Origin: Pseudanabaena sp. FACHB-2040
GTDB lineage: Bacteria > Cyanobacteriota > Cyanobacteriia > Phormidesmidales > Phormidesmidaceae
Assembly: GCF_014696715.1 (NCBI RefSeq)
Contig: NZ_JACJQO010000017.1
Location: 1-64,000 of the forward strand
Length of the DNA: 64,000 nucleotides
Direction: 5' to 3'
Below the pieces are notes generated by a model. That model did no database searches, was not told the DNA's origin, and saw nothing but the letters and a program-made list of their open reading frames with translations. Position numbers and translations under genes: made by a program. Numbering within the stretch: position 1 is the first letter of the stretch; every line of letters begins with the position of its first letter. Shown in pieces: positions 59,024-64,000 of this stretch.

Positions 59024-59677
59024 ATGGCCCCCGCGAATGCCCCGAAGGATGGATTGATGCTCCTGACCCGGTATCCGCAGCCGGGAAAGACCAAGACTCG
59101 GTTGATTCCGCACTTAGGCCCAGAGGGCGCAGCCCAGATCCAACGACTTATGACAGAACACCTGATTCGGCAGGGCTTGGAGCTGAGGCGACACCACAGC
59201 CTCGGTTTTGAGGTTCACTTCACAGGCAGCAGCCTACACCAGATTCGTAGTTGGTTAGGTCATGAGCTTACCTATCGACCTCAATGCGAGGGAGATTTGG
59301 GCCAGCGGTTGACCTTTGCTTTTCACCAAGGCTTTACTGCCGGTCGAGCAAGGCTTCTGGCCATCGGCAGCGATTGTCCGGCCATCGGAGACACTCAAGT
59401 TACCGCAGCATTTCGACTGTTGCGACAGCACGATCTAGTGCTGGGGCCAGCCCTAGATGGCGGCTATTACCTGATTGGTTTGCGGCGAACCATCCCCGAA
59501 CTGTTCAAAGGCATTTCTTGGGGAAGCGATCGGGTGCTGGGGGAGACGGTTGCGATCGCATCCCACCTCAACCTCTCAACCGCCTTCCTCGATCCCCTCC
59601 CCGACATCGACCGCCCCGAGGATCTGCCGATTTGGGAAAAAATTTGGGCGGGAAGTGGGACGAAGGTTTTGGTTTAA
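59024..59677 (+). CDS. TIGR04282 family nucleotidyltransferase-like glycosyltransferase (DUF2064)
   Basis: A 217-residue protein with the DUF2064/TIGR04282 signatures LMLLTRYPQPGKTKTRLIPHLG, LLAIGSDCPAIGDTQV, VLGPALDGGYYLIGL and WGSDRVLGETV. The fold is GT-A-like and the family usually accompanies TIGR04283 glycosyltransferases, here encoded by the converging gene. In other bacteria this pair is linked to arsenosugar or related glycan synthesis. The start ATG at 59024 (MAPANAPKDG) is directly after an AAAGATC stretch. No arsM or arsS gene is seen. Confidence 0.87.
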   Translation: MAPANAPKDGLMLLTRYPQPGKTKTRLIPHLGPEGAAQIQRLMTEHLIRQGLELRRHHSLGFEVHFTGSSLHQIRSWLGHELTYRPQCEGDLGQRLTFAFHQGFTAGRARLLAIGSDCPAIGDTQVTAAFRLLRQHDLVLGPALDGGYYLIGLRRTIPELFKGISWGSDRVLGETVAIASHLNLSTAFLDPLPDIDRPEDLPIWEKIWAGSGTKVLV

Positions 59678-59679
59678 AG

Positions 59680-59787
59680 AGAGAAGAGAGAGGAGTAAAG
59701 ATAGAGGGTAGAAGGTAAAGGGTAAAGGAATTCCTCTCTGCATCTTCGCGTCCCCACGTCCTCCCTACCCATCCACCCGCTACCCCC
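59680..59787. repeat. Degenerate G-rich then C-rich short repeats
   Basis: Plus-strand purine-rich blocks (GAGAAGAGAGAGG, GGGTAGAAGGTAAAGGGTAAAGG at 59707-59729) change to C-rich blocks (CGTCCCCACGTCC, CTACCCATCCACCC, CTACCCCCTCACC). They fill the space between two converging genes, as does the minisatellite at 56263 for another converging pair. The same C-rich words occur at 30885-30952. Confidence 0.65.
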
Positions 59788-60576
59788 TCACCTCACATCC
59801 TCATAAAACCGCTTCAGCCGCTCCCCCGGCACGCCCAATCCCCAGAGAAAGCCCACCATAAAGTAAATGGCGTTAGCCTTCACCGGTCCCCACCCAGCTA
59901 CTCGTCGATCAGAGGCTTGCACGACCCGATTGACCTGGCGAATCCGTCCCAAGCGGCACAGCTTCAGGCATAGGTCGGCTTCTTCTAGAATGGGCTGGGC
60001 TGGGTCAAAGCCGTTGCAGGTTTGGAAGTCGGCGCGGCGGCAAAACATGACCTGATCTCCAAACAGCAGCCGCAGCCCCTTGCCAAAAAACAGGTGGGGC
60101 CGAAACAGTAGGGGCGCATAGTAGGTCTTGAGATAGTTATTGAGGATCACGCCCCAGCGGGTCGTTAGGTTGCCCGACATGATGGAGATGAAGCCGCCAC
60201 AGGAAACACCAGGATCGGCTAGGGTCTGTGCAATCACGCTCACTAAGTCGTCGGGCACGTAGGTATCGGCGTGAAGAAAGCAGAGGTAGTCGCCACTGGC
60301 TTGGGCTGCGCCCAGGTTCATTTGAATGGCGCGGCCTGCTTGCTCGGAGGAGATAACTTGCAGGGGAAAGTGGGGTGCGGGTTGTTTAGTTAAGGCTTGT
60401 GCGATCGCAACCGTCTCATCCCGGCTGCCCCCATCTACCACGATCACCTCATGGGCAGGCGGCTGCAGCAGGCTCAGGTGCCGCAGTGTTCGCTCCAGAT
60501 ATGCCGCCTCGTTCAACGCTGGAATGATAATCGAAACCTTGCAGGTCGCCTCAAAGTCGCTAGTTAGGCTAGCCAC
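59788..60576 (-). CDS. TIGR04283 family glycosyltransferase
   Basis: A 262-residue GT2-type glycosyltransferase. VSIIIPALNEAAYLERTL is the nucleotide-sugar site, VDGGSRDET carries the first acidic motif, YLCFLHADTYVP the DxD-like metal motif, and QVMFCRRADFQTCNGFDPAQPILEEADLC the acceptor side (short blocks). It belongs to the TIGR04283 group that pairs with TIGR04282 (converging gene, 59024-59677), a pair reported in arsenosugar biosynthesis. It overlaps the Rieske oxygenase gene upstream by 13 bases on the same strand, so the two are translationally coupled. Confidence 0.87.
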   Translation of the reverse strand: MASLTSDFEATCKVSIIIPALNEAAYLERTLRHLSLLQPPAHEVIVVDGGSRDETVAIAQALTKQPAPHFPLQVISSEQAGRAIQMNLGAAQASGDYLCFLHADTYVPDDLVSVIAQTLADPGVSCGGFISIMSGNLTTRWGVILNNYLKTYYAPLLFRPHLFFGKGLRLLFGDQVMFCRRADFQTCNGFDPAQPILEEADLCLKLCRLGRIRQVNRVVQASDRRVAGWGPVKANAIYFMVGFLWGLGVPGERLKRFYEDVR

Positions 60577-61619
60577 TTTAACTGCTGAGTTTTAACTGGG
60601 CTGACAAACTCCCGATTCTCTTCTTGAGAGCGGCGATACTCGTTTTTAAGCTGGTAGTACCACCGCGCTGGTGTGTCTGAGTCTTTAATCAGCCGCAGCA
60701 CTTTCTCGTACTTCAGCCCTTCCTGCTGCTTGATCACCACATCCCGGTCTTGCCCCAAGAAAGAGCAGATCATGGCGGGCAAAATCGGCTTCAGCAAGCT
60801 GCCCCAAGGAATATCCCAGTACAGCTCGAAGGTTACATCCGTCTGATCGTCGGTCAGAGGCGTTACGGTGGTCAGGTTCACGGCTCGGTACTTGGCAGTG
60901 GTGGTTTCCTCCGTCCGCACCCCCGGCAGGTAGAAGATAATCTCGTTGTCGGGCACGCCGCCAATTAGCCAGTAACCCCGGCCCATATTCCCCATTCGGT
61001 GCTTCCGCATCGTAAAGCCCAAGAGCGAAGGGTCGAACCACTTAATTTCGGGGTTGAGATCGCCGCCGCGCCACCACCAAGAGCGATGCACGAAGGGCGA
61101 ATGCGCCGGATCCATCAGGCCCACTACCGCATGGTCGATGTAGCAGGGAAAGCGCATGGTGTAGGTGATGTTGGGCTTCACATCATCAGCAAACCCTGGC
61201 ACTCGGGGCACGTCTAAGGTTGACGACTTGGCTTTGTTGCGATCAGGATCAGGCATATAAATCCAGATATTGCCCTGAACCTCTCGAACCTCGTAAGACT
61301 GCACGTTGAAGCGGTTCAAATCCATCTGCTGATCTTCCATCAGCGAGGGAATCTCGGTGCACTGCCCGTTGGAGGCAAAGCGCCAGCCATGATAGCAGCA
61401 CTGCACCTGCTCTCCATCAAACCAGCCACAGCTCAGCGGCACTGCCCGGTGTGGGCAAATGTCTCGCATGGCAAATGCCTTACCGCCCTTGGTGCGACCA
61501 AACAGAACCGGCTCATTGAGCAATACCTTAGCCATCATTTTGCCTGGCTTCAGCTCATGGCTGGGCATGGCGTGATACCAGATATTCCGCAAGAAATAGA
61601 TTTCGTCAACTGCGACCAC
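60564..61619 (-). CDS. Rieske non-heme iron oxygenase, pheophorbide-a-oxygenase-like
   Basis: A 351-residue oxygenase alpha subunit. The Rieske 2Fe-2S ligands are CPHRAV and CCYHGW (CxH...CxxH) near residues 54-76. The mononuclear iron site matches the PaO/Tic55/PTC52 pattern in HAVVGLMDPAHSPFVHRSWWW. The start FLRNIWYHAMPSHEL is typical of cyanobacterial Rieske proteins. The C-terminal membrane anchor and CxxC of plant PaO are absent. The substrate could be a chlorophyll derivative, a carotenoid or a lipid. It overlaps the TIGR04283 gene by 13 bases. Confidence 0.87.
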   Translation of the reverse strand: MVAVDEIYFLRNIWYHAMPSHELKPGKMMAKVLLNEPVLFGRTKGGKAFAMRDICPHRAVPLSCGWFDGEQVQCCYHGWRFASNGQCTEIPSLMEDQQMDLNRFNVQSYEVREVQGNIWIYMPDPDRNKAKSSTLDVPRVPGFADDVKPNITYTMRFPCYIDHAVVGLMDPAHSPFVHRSWWWRGGDLNPEIKWFDPSLLGFTMRKHRMGNMGRGYWLIGGVPDNEIIFYLPGVRTEETTTAKYRAVNLTTVTPLTDDQTDVTFELYWDIPWGSLLKPILPAMICSFLGQDRDVVIKQQEGLKYEKVLRLIKDSDTPARWYYQLKNEYRRSQEENREFVSPVKTQQLKWLA

Positions 61620-61916
61620 GCTTCCCCCAGCTTTCCGTGATGGATGCTTTCATTCAGAGCACTCAATACTTTACCAAAAGTAAACCTGAAACAGGAATGC
61701 TGACTGTGACAGGTCAACCTTTGACCCTAAGAGCCGATTGTGAGGTGCTCGGCCCTACCAAACGATACGATTAAAACCTTGTGATCAGCCTTCATAACTG
61801 CAAGGACAGCGAAGCAATCCTGTAGAGCAATTACTCCACCGAGACTGCTTCGCTACACTCACAGTGACTAACCTAGTGAATACACGTCTTTAATCTCGTC
61901 AAACTAATGCGGAAAT
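61620..61916. other. Intergenic with an inverted repeat at 61808-61854
   Basis: About 300 bp between two minus-strand genes. AGCGAAGCA (61808-61816) and TGCTTCGCT (61846-61854) are perfect 9-bp complements. The wording GACTGCTTCGCTACACTCACAGTGAC resembles the REP-type palindrome repeated in many cyanobacterial genomes (GATTGCTTCGCTACGCTCGCAATGAC family), here slightly degenerate. No gene is visible in the rest. Confidence 0.6.
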
Positions 61917-62162
61917 CTATTCAATCAGCAGATGCTTGATCAACACGGCCATCCACTGACTGTCTTTACCGCTGGGAATGGGGTCGCTCCAGTCATCGGG
62001 GTCGGCATAGTGGAGAGTGTGCAGATGCTTAATGGTACGGTCGAGTACCTCTAAGCTGCCGTAGAGCACGTTGGTCACCTTCTCTCGCCTGGGTTTACGC
62101 TTTCCAGTTTGGGCAGGCGGAACTGTGGGCGGCTGAGCACCCAAATCGTTTGATTGAAACAT
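61917..62162 (-). CDS. Small conserved-looking protein, 81 aa
   Basis: An 81-residue protein: polar start (MFQSNDLGAQPPTVPPAQ), a basic patch KRKPRREK, then a helical and aromatic core LYGSLEVLDRTIKHLHTLHYADPDDWS and end WMAVLIKHLLIE (short blocks). I do not recognise a family, though I think similar proteins exist in other cyanobacteria. Its upstream region, read on the minus strand, is the highly structured stretch at 62213-62366, so that stretch could be its leader. Confidence 0.6.
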   Translation of the reverse strand: MFQSNDLGAQPPTVPPAQTGKRKPRREKVTNVLYGSLEVLDRTIKHLHTLHYADPDDWSDPIPSGKDSQWMAVLIKHLLIE

Positions 62163-62212
62163 GTGGTTCTGGTCCCTATGTAGTGTGAACTAGGAAACCA
62201 GAACTCACTTTC

Positions 62213-62366
62213 CTAGCAGCCCCGTGGTTGTGTGCAATCGGGGCGGCAGGGGAGGTAAACTAGCCTCCACGCCTCCGAACTGCTCGCATCAGCTTCGGGG
62301 GACTAGTCGCCTGTTTGTGCTGGACACACTTGCAGGCGGCGCTAAGTCAATGAGTTCCGGGTCTAG
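62213..62366 (-). ncRNA. Highly structured non-coding region, candidate RNA or leader
   Basis: Four perfect or near-perfect hairpins follow each other without long gaps: GCCCCG/CGGGGC (62219-62244), GGAGG/CCTCC (62251-62268), CCTCCGAA/TTCGGGGG (62272-62301, one G-T) and CGCCTG/CAGGCG with inner GTG/CAC (62308-62338). CTAG...CCCG and CGGG-T-CTAG at the ends may close the domain. Composition is much more GC-rich than the flanks. No known tRNA, tmRNA, 6S, SRP, RNase P or riboswitch pattern was recognised. The strand is not decided; minus would make it the leader of the 81-aa gene, 51-204 bases upstream. Confidence 0.45.
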
Positions 62367-62800
62367 GCTGCCGCGCACGACAGCTTAATGATTGAGAATA
62401 CGGTCTGCACTAAGCAGGCGTCAACTGTATAGGGGAATTTTTTGAGGTGGGGGAGCAGCGGGAGCGATAGGCAAAATTTCCTAACCCCTTACTTATCCCA
62501 CCATCAGGTTTTCGCAAAGCCTTAGTTAAGATCGTGGCACAGGTAGATGCTAGATAACCCCAGAATCAGAGGTGTTATCCATCACTTTTGCTGGGTTAAC
62601 ATATGCAAACTAGTGAGAATCTTATCCAGCAGATCTAACGCTTAATACATAATTAGACTGCTTGAATTATCGGTGTTGACAGTACTTTGAAAGGTGTCTG
62701 TCAATGCAGAATATTCAGATTTATAGCAATGTTGGCAAAGGCGACGTTACAGCCAGTTCGTTACCGAAACAACGTACAAATTTAGCCTGGAGAAACAATA
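62367..62800. other. AT-rich flank without a recognised gene
   Basis: About 430 bp with falling GC towards the right. Only AT-rich promoter-like sequence and a short frame of 43 codons (from 62704), overlapping the next gene, are seen. It marks the change from core to accessory-looking DNA. Confidence 0.4.
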
Positions 62801-63310
62801 TTGCAATCTCCTACACTCGAGTTCAAACCTATTAATCTAGAGCAAGAGCAAGATTTATGCGTTCAGTTCAGAGCAGACTCTTTCATTTGCAGTTTTGGTT
62901 CAGCCGCTCGGTTTTATAAAGAGGATGGAAGCGGAGCTGAGGAATATTTGCAGTGGCTGAGACAGCGAATGACAAAAATCCCGAACAGTTGTGTACACGT
63001 TTGGAAAGGAGAGCAAATTATTGGGCAAATTGAGATGACGCGCTGGAAACACGATTCAAGTGTTGGCTACGTCAACTTGTTTTACCTGACTTCAGAGTTT
63101 CGAGGTCACGGTTTTGGTCAGCAATTGGATCAACACGCAGCTCATTTTTTCAAGAGTCTAGGTTGTCAGTCAGCCCGTTTGAACGTCAGTCCCACTAATC
63201 GAGTGGCAATGAGATTTTATCTCAAACACGGATGGATTGATTTAGGACAACGAGAAGATGATCCTGAAGTTCACTATCTTGAAAAGAAATATGGAGCTAA
63301 CGTACAATAG
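62801..63310 (+). CDS. GNAT family N-acetyltransferase
   Basis: A 169-residue acetyltransferase. The acetyl-CoA motif is FYLTSEFRGHGFGQQLDQHA, followed by ARLNVSPTNRVAMRFYLKHGW (core GNAT helix and strand; short blocks). It starts with TTG at 62801 (MQSPTLEFKPINLEQEQDL), with TGGAGA seven bases upstream; no ATG in frame fits. Codon usage is AT-richer than the rest of the window, with many Gln and Lys AAA codons, which suggests recent transfer. A second GNAT gene lies 286 bp downstream. Confidence 0.8.
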   Translation: MQSPTLEFKPINLEQEQDLCVQFRADSFICSFGSAARFYKEDGSGAEEYLQWLRQRMTKIPNSCVHVWKGEQIIGQIEMTRWKHDSSVGYVNLFYLTSEFRGHGFGQQLDQHAAHFFKSLGCQSARLNVSPTNRVAMRFYLKHGWIDLGQREDDPEVHYLEKKYGANVQ

Positions 63311-63328
63311 CATTTCAGCCCAGCAGGG

Positions 63329-63394
63329 TGCGTTAGCACCAGCGTAACGCATTCACTTACAGCTTAAAAATGCGTTACAGCTACGCCTAACACA
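63329..63394. repeat. Two copies of a TGCGTTA palindromic repeat
   Basis: TGCGTTA/TAACGCA (63329-63351) and TGCGTTA/TAACACA (63371-63394) are two degenerate copies of the widespread cyanobacterial palindrome with loop GCTACGCC-like. CCTAC directly follows the second copy. They lie right next to a truncated reading frame. Confidence 0.8.
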
Positions 63395-63401
63395 TCCTAC
63401 T

Positions 63402-63524
63402 TTTGCTGAAGGATACGATCATGACAAAGTAGTTGAGGAGAAGCACAAGGAATTAACTTGGACATCATCAAAACTTGAGCCAGCACGTAAGATTTTCAAG
63501 AAGCACCTTGACATTAGCCGCTAA
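63402..63524 (+). pseudogene. 3' remnant of a protein gene
   Basis: An open stretch of 40 codons ends at TAA (63522-63524) and reads EGYDHDKVVEEKHKEL, then TWTSSKLEPARKIFKKHLDISR. It has protein-like character but lacks a start codon and upstream body, because the palindromic repeats begin immediately before it. It appears to be the C-terminus of a gene truncated by the repeats. The original family is not recognised. Confidence 0.5.
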
Positions 63525-63596
63525 AACCTAACGATGGCATGTACCCGACTACAAATCAGCAGGTCTCTTATTATAAAAGTCCCTACGGGGTGAGTG

Positions 63597-64000
63597 ATGC
63601 CTAGCATTAGCTGGCTTCGAACTTGGTTGAGGCAGTATTTTGAGCTATTTGTCGTGAAAGAAAGTAGTTTTATAATTCGTGAAGCGACTCAAAGTGATGA
63701 ATTTTTAATTGCTGAACATCTATGTCATATTGCTTTAGAACTTGGTGTTTCAACCGAATCCATTCGGCAAGACTGGCTAGACCAGACTGTTAAATTTATT
63801 GATCGTGCTCGTCATGAATTGCAATACAAGGGATTCATTGCAGAGATCAATGATCAAGTAATCGGCTCAGCTAGTTGCCAACTCCTTGAACTCTACCCAA
63901 GGGTCAGTCGGGAATATCAGAAAGGATACATCTGGGGAGTGTACGTAGTTCCATCCTTTCGAAGGAAAGGAGTTGCGACAAAATTGATGAAGAAGGCAAT
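63597..64000 (+). CDS. GNAT family N-acetyltransferase, 3' end beyond window
   Basis: At least 134 residues, open at the right edge. From the ATG at 63597 (GGGGTGAGTG just upstream) it reads MPSISWLRTWLRQYFELF, then SFIIREATQSDEFLIAEHLCHIALEL, and reaches the acetyl-CoA loop WGVYVVPSFRRKGVATKLMKKA (short blocks, with RRKGVA as pyrophosphate loop). A GTG at 63655 is an alternative start. AT-rich codon usage, as in the other GNAT gene. Substrate unknown. Confidence 0.8.
   Translation, partial: MPSISWLRTWLRQYFELFVVKESSFIIREATQSDEFLIAEHLCHIALELGVSTESIRQDWLDQTVKFIDRARHELQYKGFIAEINDQVIGSASCQLLELYPRVSREYQKGYIWGVYVVPSFRRKGVATKLMKKA

Noticed and set aside
62213..62366. 6S RNA, tmRNA, RNase P RNA, SRP RNA or cobalamin riboswitch as identity for the structured region.
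   Set aside because: The multiple short hairpins do not form the 6S rod, and no TTCGA T-loop, GAGGAAAGTCC or cobalamin-box pattern is present.
62704..62835. 43-codon frame upstream of the first right-end GNAT gene.
   Set aside because: Very short, overlaps the GNAT gene in another frame and has no ribosome site.
1..64000. CRISPR array, prophage, transposase, toxin-antitoxin or natural-product cluster.
   Set aside because: No regular direct-repeat/spacer array and no protein with such family features was found; the only tandem repeats are the 158-bp pair and the 9-bp minisatellite.

Overview
The window is chromosomal DNA from a cyanobacterium. Direct markers are photosystem II D2 (psbD, cut by the left edge), the clock-output regulator RpaA and its kinase SasA with a KaiB-like sensor domain, a CpcS/CpeS bilin lyase, arginine dihydrolase ArgZ/AgrE, hemE, many cyanobacteria-only families (UPF0367, DUF3386, DUF1400, a DUF2330 fusion) and frequent GCGATCGC (HIP1) octamers. 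The moderately high GC and the strand-asymmetric G/C-rich short repeats suggest a filamentous Leptolyngbya/Nodosilinea-like lineage, but genus is not determined. Almost everything is ordinary core or lineage-conserved chromosome. The last ~1.4 kb is AT-richer and looks accessory.

Layout. 1-7.3 kb: psbD (-), UPF0367, an ECF/CbiO-like ATPase, a NYN-domain nuclease, tRNA-Asn, rpaA, then a peptide-type ABC binding protein and one permease. 7.5-11.5 kb: ArgZ/AgrE with a strong terminator, DUF3386, a tandemly duplicated ~140-bp intergenic module with terminator-like hairpins on the minus strand (candidate twin small RNAs), and a dienelactone hydrolase. 11.7-20.6 kb: HEAT-repeat protein + MATE exporter, PotD-like protein, a 58-aa protein, hisIE, a radical SAM/SPASM protein, M15-like protein + prepilin peptidase, GNAT and a trans-sulfuration enzyme. 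21-28.6 kb: RnfD-like/DUF2330 fusion, AMIN-domain amidase, a membrane-anchored L7/L12-CTD-like protein, a type I ABC binding protein and a MOSC protein. 28.7-38 kb: ASRT-family sugar-binding-like protein beside a trehalose-synthase-like GH13 enzyme, a flavin oxidoreductase, hpt, a DUF1400 hydrolase that has lost its nucleophile serine, an exported acetamidase-like protein and two membrane proteins. 38-49.6 kb: cpcS/hemE divergent pair, copper-chaperone-like protein, an isolated GvpF/L protein with an unknown 533-aa partner, leuD, a GH13_18 sugar phosphorylase, a Crp-type regulator, leuC and a MESH1-like (p)ppGpp hydrolase. 49.8-62 kb: sasA, YihY, two methyltransferases, a minisatellite, a membrane GTPase, the TIGR04282/TIGR04283 glycosyltransferase-like pair and a PaO-like Rieske oxygenase. 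62-64 kb: a highly structured non-coding stretch, two GNAT genes, palindromic repeats and a gene remnant.

Functional links: SasA (51 kb) and RpaA (2.6 kb) are cognate partners that transmit the Kai clock to transcription, though no kai gene is here. ArgZ and the PotD-like protein touch arginine/polyamine nitrogen. Two GH13 enzymes and the ASRT protein point to trehalose or glucosyl-compatible-solute metabolism. leuC and leuD encode the two subunits of one enzyme but lie about 3.8 kb apart.

No CRISPR array, prophage, transposase or biosynthetic cluster is visible. The most unusual items are the tandem minus-strand hairpin module at 10.5-10.8 kb, the structured region at 62.2-62.4 kb, the RnfD-DUF2330 fusion, the Ser-to-Tyr hydrolase and the ASRT/GH13 neighbourhood.
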